Shown: positions 34,380 through 44,380, counted from the first letter of the stretch. The stretch is DNA of 64,000 bases from Candidatus Rifleibacteriota bacterium (GCA_015232575.1 JADFZL010000002.1:520652-584651), one strand, 5' to 3'. Translations and numbers: made by a program. The notes: generated by a model from the letters alone, not told the origin.

Positions 34380-35459
34380 TTAACAGACATCATTGCCAGT
34401 CAGCGGTTTTTTGATGTGCCAGATTTGAAAAATATTCTTGAATTTTGCCGAATCTGGATATTTGCTGAGGGTTAATTCTCTTAATTGCTGATATTTTTCG
34501 TTTTGAAATATTTTTTTTCCTGTTTTGTAGGGCGCTCTTCCGGATGCTATTGCTTTTTTAAATCTGAGAAGGTTGTTTTCAGGGGCTGTGTTGCTGCCAC
34601 CGCCCAGGAAGAATATCCGTCTTTTCTCTGCAGTCAGCGTCATTATACAGTGATAGAAAAGAAAATTGTTTGGTCTCAGGTGCAGATGGTTTTGGTCTGA
34701 ACCGCCGAGAAAATAATACGTTGTACCAGAAGATGGAGTTTCGATTAAAAAAATCATTGCAATTGGAACATTGGAAAGATATGCTCCAAATAACCTTGGC
34801 CTGAGCTTATTTGAATTCATTTTAATGAAAAAGCTTTTCTGGAAAAAATAAAAGTCTGTTGCATCAGCTTTTTTCATGGTGTTTGTATAAAGATTAATAA
34901 ATGAATCAATTTCTGCAGAAAAGAAAGCTTCTCTGAAAGAAAGGCCTGATTTGAAGGCCCTTTTTACGCCTCTGACAAACTCCGGGCGCATTTCCATGTG
35001 CAATTCATCAGAACCTTTTGTTAAATCTGCAAAAACAGTTTCTCTGTTAAATTCTATAAGCATTTTATTGCATGGATAGAAGGTTTCATTCTTTATCAGC
35101 GGATGAAACCTTATAAATTCACAGATAATATTTTCCGAAATTGCCCACTTTTCAAATTCCTGACAAGCATTTTGCAGAAAAATAATATCCTGAGAATTAG
35201 AAAGCGGCCCGCCGAAACCATAAGCTGACTCAATGTCAAAGAAATCAGATTCGGGTATTCTTCGCTTTATAAAGCAGTTGATCCAGACTTTGTCTGATTC
35301 GCGAAAAAGAAATAGAATCGGTTCAGTGCAGGATTCGCTATCCATAACCCATGCTGAAACGTAATCTGATTCCCAGAAGATGTCATAAGGGATACCGAAT
35401 TCAGAAATTGTTTTGAAATCCCAATGATTCAGGACTTCTGTGCTGCAGAGATGACCCAA
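34380..35459 (-). CDS. FemAB-like/GNAT acyltransferase-fold protein
   Basis: The 359-aa protein has the FemAB-like double-GNAT layout: WESDYVSAWV near the N-terminus, GFGGPLS (about 79-85), CEFIRFHPL, and a second half with RPEFVRGVKRAFKSGL, FGAYLSNVPIAMIFLI and a C-terminal FLGGGSN/RFKKAIASG segment. FemAB proteins transfer amino acids from aminoacyl-tRNA, and related proteins work in exopolysaccharide or lipid modification. Substrate is not predictable. Its first 31 nt overlap the methyltransferase's end, so the two are coupled. Confidence 0.65.
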   Translation of the reverse strand: MGHLCSTEVLNHWDFKTISEFGIPYDIFWESDYVSAWVMDSESCTEPILFLFRESDKVWINCFIKRRIPESDFFDIESAYGFGGPLSNSQDIIFLQNACQEFEKWAISENIICEFIRFHPLIKNETFYPCNKMLIEFNRETVFADLTKGSDELHMEMRPEFVRGVKRAFKSGLSFREAFFSAEIDSFINLYTNTMKKADATDFYFFQKSFFIKMNSNKLRPRLFGAYLSNVPIAMIFLIETPSSGTTYYFLGGSDQNHLHLRPNNFLFYHCIMTLTAEKRRIFFLGGGSNTAPENNLLRFKKAIASGRAPYKTGKKIFQNEKYQQLRELTLSKYPDSAKFKNIFQIWHIKKPLTGNDVC

Positions 35460-36109
35460 ATTTTTATCTCTCTTTTCATTCCTTCGAATGTTCTGGTAAT
35501 TGTTTCCAGAGAAACAGCTGAAAAATCAGAGAGCAGACATTCGAGTTCTTCTCTTGTTGAAAAATGAGTGGTTCCGAGATTTCTGTAGGGTCCTTCACAA
35601 ACATTTCTGAATGTGTTTTCTTCTATTTTTTCACCTGTACCATAACCCCATGAATTGGTGGATGGCATCATTGCAAAAATCTTTCCACCGGGTTTCAATA
35701 GGCGTGCAAATTGCTTATAGACTGCTTTCATAACATCAAGTCTATTTTGATGTACTGCGCTAATGTCAATAATACAATCAAAACTGGAGTCTGCGAAGGG
35801 CATACAGACCAAGTCGCCCCGAATAGTCGAGAAGTTATTCAGAGATTCCTTTATAAGTCTTGATTTAGCTCTGGCAAGCGCTGTATGTGAGCCATCCAGG
35901 CCGGTTGCAGAAAAACCTTCGCGTGCAAGATACCACAAAGATGAGCCAGCACCACATCCAGCGTCAAGAACATACTTTTTTCTGCGTTCCGGAACGTCAG
36001 GAAAATTGCGTGCCATGAACCTTACGAGTTCTTCGGACGGATATTTTCCCCATTCATGGTTTGAGAAGATTTCTTCCCATACCGGATCCCAGGATTTATT
36101 ACAAAGCAT
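35429..36109 (-). CDS. SAM-dependent class I methyltransferase
   Basis: The 226-aa protein has motif I VLDAGCGAGSS (47-57), the acidic residue of motif II in ATGLDGSHTAL, and LKPGGKIFAMMP as the post-III strand. The N-terminal WDPVWEEIFSNHEWGKYPSE is a feature of small-molecule methyltransferases. Start and stop overlap neighbouring genes (11 nt with the HEAT gene upstream, 31 nt with the FemAB-like gene downstream). The acceptor is unknown. Confidence 0.85.
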   Translation of the reverse strand: MLCNKSWDPVWEEIFSNHEWGKYPSEELVRFMARNFPDVPERRKKYVLDAGCGAGSSLWYLAREGFSATGLDGSHTALARAKSRLIKESLNNFSTIRGDLVCMPFADSSFDCIIDISAVHQNRLDVMKAVYKQFARLLKPGGKIFAMMPSTNSWGYGTGEKIEENTFRNVCEGPYRNLGTTHFSTREELECLLSDFSAVSLETITRTFEGMKREIKIWVISAAQKS

Positions 36110-37082
36110 CTAGAATGTCCAGGGTTTCTTCTGCTTTGCTTCTTACTTCTCCGGATTCGTCCTCTAGCAGTTCAATAACAACTTTTCTGGAACTGACGTC
36201 CTTGATCATTCTCAATGCGTCAAGAATTCCGAGACGAGTTTGGATACATGCAGATTTAATAGATTCCAGCAGGAAGGGAACCGCTTTTTTTCCGTGTTTG
36301 GAAATACTTCTGACGGCGTTTTTACGAACTAGCCAGGAAGGGTCTGCAAAAAATTTTACAATCCTTTCGCGGTCTTCAGATGCATTGAGTTCTCCAAGGG
36401 CATACAGGGCCGATGCTCTCATATACTCTTCATCAGAGTTAAGCATGTCGCAGATAATTTCCCTTCCTTTTTTGTCTCCGATAGAAACCAGCGCCAGAGC
36501 GATATTTGCTCTTACCCGGTTAGATGGGTCATTTAACATTTTGACCAGCGATTTTTTCAGCTCGCTCTTTTCGAGTTTAAGTTTGGCAAGAGCTTCAACG
36601 CAATTGGCGCGAACTCTGCCGTCCGGGTCTTCAAGATATAGTGCGAGAACAGGAAACATTTTTTCATTTCCAATGCATCCGAGGGTTTTAACTAATGTTG
36701 CTCTTACGTGCGTTTCCTGTTCATCCTGGAGGTGATCAGCAATAACCTGTGCTAGTGCAGGGTTTCCAACTGTTGCGAGTGCGTCGGCAACTTGAACACG
36801 TACCCATTCATTCGGATCAGCAAGTGCAGTTACAAGAGCTTCTCTTGCTTCACTTATATGGAGATTGGCTATAGCTGCTGCGGCCTGAGATCGAACTCTG
36901 GAATTTTCATCATCCAGAAGAGCAACGATTTTTCTTGATACTGCTGATTTTTCTTCGCCGTCAAGAGTTTTCCAGTCATCAAGTCCGTGAATTGCGGAAG
37001 CTTTTTTTAATGACAGAAAACGTTTTTCCCATTCGGAATTATCAAGATCTGTTGCCCATTTTGGTGAATTTTCGGAAGACAT
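36099..37082 (-). CDS. HEAT-repeat protein
   Basis: The protein has 327 aa from the ATG at 37082, which has AAAGGA upstream; a TTG at 37097 overlapping apt is less likely. It is built almost wholly of about nine 31-residue HEAT (PBS-lyase-type) repeats of the form D-x-x-x-x-VR-x-x-A-x-x-AL-x-x-L-G. Examples are NEWVRVQVADALATVGNPAL and PSWLVRKNAVRSISKHGKKA. The resulting solenoid is a protein-binding scaffold. It starts 11 nt after the apt stop. Confidence 0.85.
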   Translation of the reverse strand: MSSENSPKWATDLDNSEWEKRFLSLKKASAIHGLDDWKTLDGEEKSAVSRKIVALLDDENSRVRSQAAAAIANLHISEAREALVTALADPNEWVRVQVADALATVGNPALAQVIADHLQDEQETHVRATLVKTLGCIGNEKMFPVLALYLEDPDGRVRANCVEALAKLKLEKSELKKSLVKMLNDPSNRVRANIALALVSIGDKKGREIICDMLNSDEEYMRASALYALGELNASEDRERIVKFFADPSWLVRKNAVRSISKHGKKAVPFLLESIKSACIQTRLGILDALRMIKDVSSRKVVIELLEDESGEVRSKAEETLDILDAL

Positions 37083-37093
37083 TGGAAATCCTT

Positions 37094-37606
37094 TCAATAA
37101 GATAAAACAGAATAAATATTTTCTCCAGCGAGTTTCTCGCAGCCTTTTAGTTCTTTTAGTTCCACAAGAAATGCGATTCCAACGAGATCAGCTCCAAGGT
37201 CGCGCAAAAGGGTTTTAGCCGCAACAGCAGTTCCGCCGGTAGCAATTACATCATCAACAAGCAGAATGCGCTGGTTTTTCCTGACAGCATCCTCGTGAAT
37301 TTCAACTGCGTCAGAACCGTATTCAAGCTTGTACTCGCATCTTCTGGTTTTATATGGAAGTTTGCCGGGTTTTCTTATGGGTATAAAACCAACTCCCATT
37401 CTCAGTGCCAAAGCCGAACCCAGAATAAAACCTCTTGATTCGATGCCTGCAATGCGGTCTATTTTTTTATCTTTGAAATGATCTGCTATCTTATCGACCG
37501 CTTCTGTAAAACCTTTTGAGTCGCCAAGCAGCGGAGTGATATCTTTGAAAAGTATTCCTTTTTTGGGGAAATCGGGAATATCTCTGATAAATTTTCCAAG
37601 ATCCAT
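37094..37606 (-). CDS. apt: Adenine phosphoribosyltransferase
   Basis: The 170-aa protein has the size and all motifs of bacterial Apt: FPKKGILFKDITPLL at the N-terminus, IESRGFILGSALA, IRKPGKLPYKT (flexible loop), and the PRPP-binding loop LLVDDVIATGGT (115-126). It converts adenine and PRPP to AMP in purine salvage. The gene is flanked by two HEAT-repeat genes on the same strand. A conventional AGGAG-like site lies upstream. Confidence 0.95.
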   Translation of the reverse strand: MDLGKFIRDIPDFPKKGILFKDITPLLGDSKGFTEAVDKIADHFKDKKIDRIAGIESRGFILGSALALRMGVGFIPIRKPGKLPYKTRRCEYKLEYGSDAVEIHEDAVRKNQRILLVDDVIATGGTAVAAKTLLRDLGADLVGIAFLVELKELKGCEKLAGENIYSVLSY

Positions 37607-37668
37607 TTTTTTCTCCTTAATTTGTCTTTATTGAATTCAGAAGTTCGGAATCATAGGCGGTTCACTAC

Positions 37669-39174
37669 TTAACCTTGGGAAAACTTGGTTCTTTCTTTCT
37701 GGATCTTTTCATCAAGGTTGACGTAAGCCTTATAGTAGCCTTCGAGTTCGTGTGGCATATATTCTTTCAGGCGGTATTTTTCAAAAGTTGTGTGCCCGAG
37801 TTTAATAAAAAGTTCTTCACGTTTTTGAGTGAACTTTTCTGCCTGATTTTGTTTTGGAGTTTTTGGCTGTGACTTTCCGAAGAGGTTCCTGATCTGGGCA
37901 AAGAACCCACCTGAGCTTTCAGTGTCCGCGCCATGTTCTTCTTCGGAATACTTCTGAATGAAATAATTCATTCGCAATATTTCATGGCTTTGTGTTAACA
38001 GTTCTGGTATCTGAAGGTCGCCTGCCTGATATATTTCAAAAACCACTCTTCCGATTTCCTTGAGTAATTCCTGCTGTTCGTTTTGAAGATCATTCAGAGC
38101 ATATTTGATCATCGCATTTTGCGATAACCCTACAGCTTCTTCTTTTCCTTTTCGGAAGAATGTAGCAACAGATGACGATAAGTCACCTTGTTTAGAAGGC
38201 TTTTCCTTGGCTGTTTCAGTTGATTTTGCCGGAGTATCTTTTTTCTTTATTAATGACGATGTTGGCGCCTCTACTCCAAATTTTTCCTCGTACAGCTTGA
38301 GGGATTTCAGAGCAGCTGTCTTGAATGGTTCATCACCGGTGGTTGAAGTGAGCTTCAGCCAGGAATGAGAAAACGAATCCTGATAGTTTGCAAGTGCGAT
38401 AATTGCTTTGAGCCTTGTTTCAATTTGTCCAAGGCTCTTGGCTGAATCAACAAGCATTGTAATGGCTGTACCCGAATTAATATGCGAAAGAGCGTGAATA
38501 GAGCTAACTTTCATCCATTCATCATTGGATTGCAGCATTTTCTTCAGAATTGCGAAAACTTTTTCTTCTCCAAATGCTGCAAGTGCTTTTGCTGCAGATG
38601 CTCTGATTCTGTTATCAGTGTCTTCGAGTGCCGAGAAAAGAAGCGGGATGGAATTTTCATCGTGCAGCGTTTCGAGTGCTTCAATTGCATTTGATCTGAC
38701 ACGTCGGTCAGGATCACTCAAAAATACTGTGAAAACCTTTGATTGTGATTTATCGAGAAAGTTTTTAAGGCAACTAATCAGTGAAGCTTTTACAAAGTCA
38801 TGGTATTCAGTCTTAAGCATTTCGATGAGCTGGTCTTTGTATTCGGACTTTTTCTCTTTTGAAATGCGCATAACAGCGTTTAATCGTTGTTCATAATCTT
38901 CAGACTGAAGGGCTTCATCTATTGGAACCAATTCATCGGGAGTCTGAGTCTTTGCATCAGCTTTCAGGCGGCGGAGTTTATCTATTGCTCTGCTTGCAAA
39001 AAAGCGTACCGACACATTCTTGTCGTGGGTTGACTTAATAAGTTCTTTCAGAACAGTTTCCCTTGTATCTGCATCAAGAATTTCGATTTTGAACAAAGTC
39101 ATCGCAGAAAGGGTTCTCAAATCGTCATCCGGATTTGATAAATCTTTCAAAAGTCTCTTTATATTAATTTCCAT
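37669..39174 (-). CDS. HEAT-repeat protein with helical C-terminal region
   Basis: The protein has 501 aa. Residues 1-270 form HEAT repeats (KNVSVRFFASRAIDKLRRL, DNRIRASAAKALAAFGEEKV, EWMKVSSIHALSHINSG). A low-complexity Lys/Ser/Thr linker (about 305-330) leads to a helical, charged C-terminal half (340-501) rich in Glu and Lys. No enzymatic motif is present. It lies 62 nt upstream of apt and 30 nt downstream of proS, in one strand-consistent run. Confidence 0.75.
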   Translation of the reverse strand: MEINIKRLLKDLSNPDDDLRTLSAMTLFKIEILDADTRETVLKELIKSTHDKNVSVRFFASRAIDKLRRLKADAKTQTPDELVPIDEALQSEDYEQRLNAVMRISKEKKSEYKDQLIEMLKTEYHDFVKASLISCLKNFLDKSQSKVFTVFLSDPDRRVRSNAIEALETLHDENSIPLLFSALEDTDNRIRASAAKALAAFGEEKVFAILKKMLQSNDEWMKVSSIHALSHINSGTAITMLVDSAKSLGQIETRLKAIIALANYQDSFSHSWLKLTSTTGDEPFKTAALKSLKLYEEKFGVEAPTSSLIKKKDTPAKSTETAKEKPSKQGDLSSSVATFFRKGKEEAVGLSQNAMIKYALNDLQNEQQELLKEIGRVVFEIYQAGDLQIPELLTQSHEILRMNYFIQKYSEEEHGADTESSGGFFAQIRNLFGKSQPKTPKQNQAEKFTQKREELFIKLGHTTFEKYRLKEYMPHELEGYYKAYVNLDEKIQKERTKFSQG

Positions 39175-39204
39175 TATTCTTCACCCGGGCACTTTGCCAA
39201 TGAT

Positions 39205-40659
39205 CTAGTAAGCTCTTGCAACGTATATTCTGTGTTTTGCTTCTTCTCCGCAGACAACGCATTTTGAAAAAGCCGGTTCATTCTGCAGACATCGTATTGT
39301 TGCACCAGCTTCGCTTTTAAAACGTTCTTCACATGAGGGTTTACCGCACCAGCTTACATCAGCCATGCCGCTGTTTTCTTTAACAACTGACATGAATTCA
39401 GCAAATGTAGAAGCTTTGAAAGTTTTAGATTTTCTGATTTCCAGTGCCTGATTATACAGGTTTTGTTGAATGTCATTCATAAGGAAATCGACTTTTGATT
39501 CGAGTTCGGCGTCAGGAATGAACATCTTTTCCTGTGTATCGCGTCTTACAAGGCAAATCTGACCTTTTTCGAGGTCTTTCTGACCGATTTCAATTCTCAG
39601 CGGAACGCCCATCATTTCATATTCGGCGTATTTCCAGCCTGGTTTGTATGTGTCGCGGGCATCGGTATGAACACGTATTCCTCTTGATTTAAGGCGCTCA
39701 GAAATCTGATTGGCTTTCGAGAGAACCGGTTCTGCTTCCTTATAGATAATTGGAATAATTACAGCCTGCATTGGTGCAATTTTGGGAGGAAGTCGTAAAC
39801 CCCTGTCGTCGCCATGCAGCATTATAATTGCCCCGATAATTCTGGTTGACATTCCCCATGAAGTTGTCCAGGCAAGTTTTCTTTCGCTGTCTGAATCAAG
39901 GAATTGAATATTGAAAGCTTTTGAAAAATTCTGGCCGAGATCGTGTGAGGTTCCAGATTGCAGAGCCTGTCCATCGGGCATGAGAGCCTCGATGGTATAT
40001 GTGTTCAATGCTCCGGCGAATTTTTCCTTCTGACTTTTTTCACCAGTGACAACTGGCAGCGCCAGAGTGTTTTCGGCGAAATTTCTGTAGACTTCGAGCA
40101 TGCGCATGACTTCTTCCATGGCTTCTTCGTGAGTTCGATGTGCTGTGTGCCCTTCCTGCCAGAGGAATTCTGTAGTCCGCAGGAATGGCCTTGTCACTTT
40201 TTCCCATCTGACAACGTTTGCCCACTGATTGATAAGAATGGGAAGATCGCGGTAGCTTTCAACCCATTTGGCGTACATGTGCCCGATGATTGCTTCTGAA
40301 GTTGGTCTTATTGCAAGACGTTCTTCGAGTTTTTCTTTGCCGCCCTGTGTAACCCAGGCAACTTCCGGAGCAAAACCTTCGACGTGTTCAGCTTCTTTGG
40401 TGAGAAAACTTTCCGGAATGAATATTGGAAAATAAGCGTTTTCGTGCCCGGTTCGCTTGAATTCAGCGTCAAGAACTCTCTGCACACCTTCCCATATACT
40501 GTAACCATAGGGCCTGATTATCATGCACCCTTTGACTGGCGAATAATCAGCCAGGCGTGCTTTTAACACAACGTCGGTATACCACTTCGAAATATCGGTT
40601 GATTTCGGTGTAATTGCATCAAGAACCTTCTGGTCATTCTTTTTGTTTTTCTCTGCCAT
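39205..40659 (-). CDS. proS: Prolyl-tRNA synthetase, archaeal/eukaryote-like type
   Basis: The protein has 484 aa from the ATG at 40659 (a TTG at 40668 would add three). It charges tRNA-Pro with proline. Class II motifs are visible: motif 2 RPTSEAIIGHMYAKW through WRWEKVTRPFLRT-like text (here VRWEKVTRPFLRTTEFLWQEGHTAH in the full protein, about 140-165) and motif 3 near GDDRGLRLPP. Its length, the absence of the bacterial editing insert, and the C-terminal Cys region (CGKPSCEE, CVVCG) ending in -ARAY mark it as the shorter archaeal-type ProRS found in a minority of bacteria. Confidence 0.93.
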   Translation of the reverse strand: MAEKNKKNDQKVLDAITPKSTDISKWYTDVVLKARLADYSPVKGCMIIRPYGYSIWEGVQRVLDAEFKRTGHENAYFPIFIPESFLTKEAEHVEGFAPEVAWVTQGGKEKLEERLAIRPTSEAIIGHMYAKWVESYRDLPILINQWANVVRWEKVTRPFLRTTEFLWQEGHTAHRTHEEAMEEVMRMLEVYRNFAENTLALPVVTGEKSQKEKFAGALNTYTIEALMPDGQALQSGTSHDLGQNFSKAFNIQFLDSDSERKLAWTTSWGMSTRIIGAIIMLHGDDRGLRLPPKIAPMQAVIIPIIYKEAEPVLSKANQISERLKSRGIRVHTDARDTYKPGWKYAEYEMMGVPLRIEIGQKDLEKGQICLVRRDTQEKMFIPDAELESKVDFLMNDIQQNLYNQALEIRKSKTFKASTFAEFMSVVKENSGMADVSWCGKPSCEERFKSEAGATIRCLQNEPAFSKCVVCGEEAKHRIYVARAY

Positions 40660-40978
40660 ATTGAACAAGTCGCATAGAAATAAATCGGTTTTTGCGACAG
40701 CCTTTCGTGTAGATATTTCAGTATTACTAAGGCATTCATTATAGATGCAGATAATTCGGGTGTCAAGTATGCTGCAATGAAAAACCGCCGAACTTTGTCC
40801 AAATGGTGATCTTTTTACACCAGCTCACTCATTTTTCTATAGATTTTCTGTATCTACTCAATAATTCGGGGAAACTTCAAGCTCTTTGCTGTCATTTCGA
40901 CCGAAGAGAGAAATCTATATATGAAATTAGGACTTCCTGATGCGTATATGTCGCAGCGCTTATCTTCGAAATTAGACC
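40660..40978. other. Intergenic region between proS and the insertion element
   Basis: It holds the proS upstream region, the motif TAATTCGGGGAAAC (about 40862) and a half-copy of the GTCATTTCGACC repeat at 40889-40915. The motif and the start of the repeat recur together near 46219-46256. No gene is supported. Confidence 0.5.
40889..40915. repeat. GTCATTTCGACC-family repeat, left half only
   Basis: CTGTCATTTCGACCGAAG followed by GAGAAATC matches the left arm of the 6115-6181 element. The right arm is missing. The insertion element begins about 65 nt further right. Confidence 0.65.
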
Positions 40979-43401
40979 GGAAATGAGCTTAGCACTTTTT
41001 TCTAAAAACGATGGCCCAATTTTTTCTATTTTTTTTTTGCAAACGCAAATGAAAAGAAATCTACATCAACTTAAAAATCATTTTTGCATTTGTTTCCGGA
41101 TGATGAAAATCTCTAATTGTTAACTCCTCCAGTAAACTTCCAATTGCTTTATCATGCGAGGGAGATGTCATTCTGTGAATTTCTACGGTTAAAGTCTGTT
41201 CATTATCATTAGGCATCAAATTAGCTGGCGAAACAAGCAATTCCCTTATTAAGCCTCGGGCTTCATCTTCATTATTCAAATACCGGCGTAAAATACTTAC
41301 CAGGGCCGTCTCAGCACGATAAGCAATCATTTTTATTGTATCTGATAATTGCTTATTCAGCGGCAAAAGTTGTGTTGGACGTTTATCATCCGGCAATTCG
41401 CTCAGCATAATCATTCTTTCTTTTTCTTTCCTTTTCGTCCGAAGTTTATTCAAATCTTCTTTTGTTAATTGAATATTTTGAAGACACTCTGACTTCTTTT
41501 CAACATCGCCAGCTTCTCCAAGAAATTCTTCATTTCCCAGCTTCGCTTCCATCTTTTGGATCTTCCTGTTCAAATCTTTTACCTTAAAATCCAGTTCTTT
41601 CTATGCTGGATTTACGACCAATGTGGTGCCCTGAATTTCTTCGATGCCATACTGAACTAATCCATCTATGTCATAATGTTCTATCAATATATGCAAAAAA
41701 GTTCTCTTGGCACCTCCTCGAAAACATACGCCCGGCTATGAGGGAATTTTTGAGTTTCCTTGCTGTGGTTATAATAGATGTCTGATGAGCACTTTCAGTC
41801 AAACGACGAACCTCCATGACCGGAAGTGAGAGTTTACCCGAGTTTATTGTAGTATCCTTCACTGCCAGCATCATTTTTGTTGCTCCTCCACCGGGTATTT
41901 CGACTCTGGCTTCTTTAAATTCGTTTTCTGACCAGACATATTTGACATTTCTCCTGTAAGTTATTGCTCCAATGCGCTTTTCCCATAGAGCAGAAAGCAA
42001 ACTATACGTTGAGCCTTCACGATCAAAAACGATTACAAAACGGTGTAAAAGTGGATCTGCCTCTAATTCCTCTGCGGAAGGCTGGTTTGGAACCATTTTC
42101 AACAATTCGGGAACAATTTCGTTTAAAAGAACACTGGAAAGTCCATCTGTAATGGCTTTTGAAACTACGAAGAATGGACAACTTATAGCATCATTAATCC
42201 AGTAGTCAGTTGTTCCACGTAGGCACAGTCTTTCTCTTGAAACGTATCTGCGTGGAAGAATAGCCTTGTTGCCATTGTAAACACGAACATGGCCGTCAAT
42301 ATATAAATAGCCTGCCTCATCACTCTCGTCTTCCATCCAGGCTTTTGCCAGATATTTCATCCAGCCTACAGGGTCACCATTTAAAGCCATTTCAGTTATC
42401 TTTTCCCGAAGAGTTCGAACTTCCGGAACCCTATCAAGACCAATTAACTTTCCCAATTCGCCCGAAGGTAAATGACGAAGATTTTCAGGTCTTTTAATTC
42501 TTCCCAAAGCCATAAAAGCCAGGGTAAACAATATATGAAGACAACTATAAAAACCACTTTTCAGATTGAGATACTTGTCTGCTCCTGATAAAAGGCCATT
42601 ATCGCATAGCGCTGGAAGTGCAGATAGAATACCGCCCATTTTAACATCTATTGCCGGTTCAAAGCGGCTTGTTGCACATTTAACCAAACCCATAGCCGCA
42701 AGAACCCGTTCATCTGATCTAGTACAGGCTGTTCCTAATCGCTCTGATTCTTTTGAATCAGCAATGCTTCGCTCAGAAAGATTTGTTGGTGTTAAGGAAA
42801 TGTCTTTTTTTTTCAGAGATCTTTGGAGAAAATAAACCGCGTTCCACGGCCTTTCTTAAAGTAGACTCCTGAATTTCAAGCTTTCTTGCAACTTGAGCAA
42901 CGTTAAGACCTTTGAAAAATAGTTCCTGAACATCTTTTATAACTTCGGTGGAAAAAATACGTGGCTTTTTATTCGCGGGTGGAAGAAAAAATGAAGAAGG
43001 TCCCGTTTCTCTTATCTGCTTGATCCAATTCATGATGGTTCTATGGGGTATATTCAGAGGAGAAGCTTCTAAATTGCAAGGTCGAACGTGGCCATTAAGA
43101 ATGAGACTTGCGAAAATATATCTGCGGGAATTCTCGTCGCTAACAGAGTGAGAAAAGTAGTTGTCGTTTCCGATAAAATATGTGATAGTATTCTCTTTAA
43201 TGAGGAAAGAAACACGAGTTTCTGGAATTTTTATTGAGCCTTCTGGAAAACCTGGAAGAAATAATTGGTGCATATTTATTGTCCCAGGTACAAAGTAATA
43301 TGCTCAGAGTATCAGAATAGCGAATAAACTTAAAGCTGAAAAAGACATTTTTTTGCGTAAAAAAATGTGGAAAACCCTAGAAAAGTGCCAAGTTTATTTC
43401 C
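40979..43401 (-). mobile_element. Decayed insertion sequence, about 2.4 kb
   Basis: Terminal inverted repeats are GAAATGAGCTTAGCACTTTT (40980-40999) and the complement of GAAATAAACTTGGCACTTTT (43381-43400), 17 of 20 identical. They enclose one large broken transposase gene on the minus strand. No target duplication could be seen next to the ends. The IS family is unknown to me. Confidence 0.75.
41061..43273 (-). pseudogene. Large DDE-type transposase, frameshifted
   Basis: Three collinear frames make one transposase of roughly 730 residues. Frame 1 (42773-43273) has helix-turn-helix text (GLNVAQVARKLEIQESTLRK). Frame 2 (from 42693 upstream to 41671) has the catalytic-like YIDGHVRVYNG, FVIVFDREGSTYSLL and LTESAHQTSII. 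Frame 3 (41061-41573) has the helical tail. Frames 1 and 2 join at an A9 run (T9 at 42805-42813 on the plus strand); one A fewer restores the frame. Frames 2 and 3 are separated by a 1-nt shift near 41680 (FFAYI, then EHYDIDGLVQYG) and an in-frame TAG at 41601-41603. The product is therefore inactive unless slippage and readthrough occur. Confidence 0.8.
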
Positions 43402-43869
43402 CCCCGAATCAGGAAGTCTGAACTTTCTATCATCAGACTTCGCTATTCTTCGCCGAAGGCAATAACAAAAAAACAAACTATCAGGCAAACTCCGCTACCA
43501 CTCATTCGCTTCGAGGAATCATCATCCCCTTGCTGAAGCCGCTATTCATTTTATAACAAATTTTTGTCAAAGCTGGCGACCACCATTTCCATTCGAGCAA
43601 CTCTCATCCAATCGCCGAAATCACTATTACCACCCAACCCAAAACAAGTAATTATATAGTTTCGCGGCTAATTCCTTAGACTAAAAGAAAACCATAACAA
43701 AACGTACAAACAACTCCAAAATTTTCTGCAAAAATCTTTTGAAAAAAGGAAAAAAGCCTATATGCCTTGAAATATTGGGTTGTCACTTTTAGTATATCCT
43801 TGCAATTGCAAAGTTCTACATGACTTTGATTATTCTACTGCTTGCCATTGCTTATTTCAATTTCTTTTT
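43402..43869. other. Intergenic region right of the insertion element
   Basis: This is AT-rich DNA without a supported gene. CAAGTAATTATATAG at 43645-43659 recurs in direct orientation as CAAGCAATTATATAG at 45993-46007, so these two tracts bracket the accessory genes. A weak hairpin (AAGTAATTA with TAATTCCTT, about 43647-43676) surrounds the first copy. Confidence 0.5.
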
Positions 43870-44106
43870 TCAAATATTTCTGCTTTCGCTATACAAAACT
43901 TCCGGACAAATATCCACCCCATTATTCCACTCCAAAGAATCAAGAACTACACGCACCGTTTTAAATAAACTTTCATTTTTCAAATCTGCAAACAAACCTG
44001 TATTGAGATAAGGTTTTAAATCAAAAATTTTCTCTTCTTCATTCTCAAAAGTAATCAACAATTCATAATTCTGCAAAGGTTTTACTTTTTTTACTCCGAT
44101 ATACAT
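43870..44106 (-). CDS. DUF2442 family protein
   Basis: The 78-aa protein is typical in size and motifs: VKPLQNYELLITFENEEEKI, FDLKPYLNTGLFADLK, VVLDSLEWNNGVDICPEVLY. DUF2442 proteins are often encoded next to DUF4160, as here, where the DUF4160 stop lies 7 nt upstream. The pair is common in accessory DNA and has been suspected to be a toxin-antitoxin-like module; function is unproven. Confidence 0.85.
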   Translation of the reverse strand: MYIGVKKVKPLQNYELLITFENEEEKIFDLKPYLNTGLFADLKNESLFKTVRVVLDSLEWNNGVDICPEVLYSESRNI

Positions 44107-44113
44107 AGTTATC

Positions 44114-44380
44114 CTACTTTAAAGGTTCTATTTTATATGGCAACTCACCACTATGCGCAATTTCCCAGTCGGCAAGAAGTTCTTCTTTATGTAATTCAGC
44201 CCAGGCTAAAACGAGTTTTGCTTGCTTTCCAGATAAATTTCCTTCGATAATCTCGCATGAATTAATGTCAATAATAGCTTTCATATCTTGATAATAAGCA
44301 TGAAAATGAGGTGGGTTATGCTCCGATTTTCCACAAAACATTCTGATAATTATCCCATAAAACATTGATATTGTTGGCAT
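44114..44380 (-). CDS. DUF4160 family protein
   Basis: The 88-aa protein matches DUF4160: MPTISMFYGIIIRMF, then EHNPPHFHAYYQDMKAIIDI, GNLSGKQAKLVLAWAELHKE and ELLADWE. GGAGG precedes the ATG. It is the first gene of a two-gene operon with the DUF2442 gene. No catalytic mechanism is established for the family; the conserved HFHAYY cluster suggests metal or nucleic-acid binding, which is speculation. Confidence 0.85.
   Translation of the reverse strand: MPTISMFYGIIIRMFCGKSEHNPPHFHAYYQDMKAIIDINSCEIIEGNLSGKQAKLVLAWAELHKEELLADWEIAHSGELPYKIEPLK

Noticed and set aside
43633..43700. A third attC site left of the DUF2442 gene
   Set aside because: Only the CAAGTAATTATATAG half and a weak hairpin are present; no GTTRRRY-like box follows.
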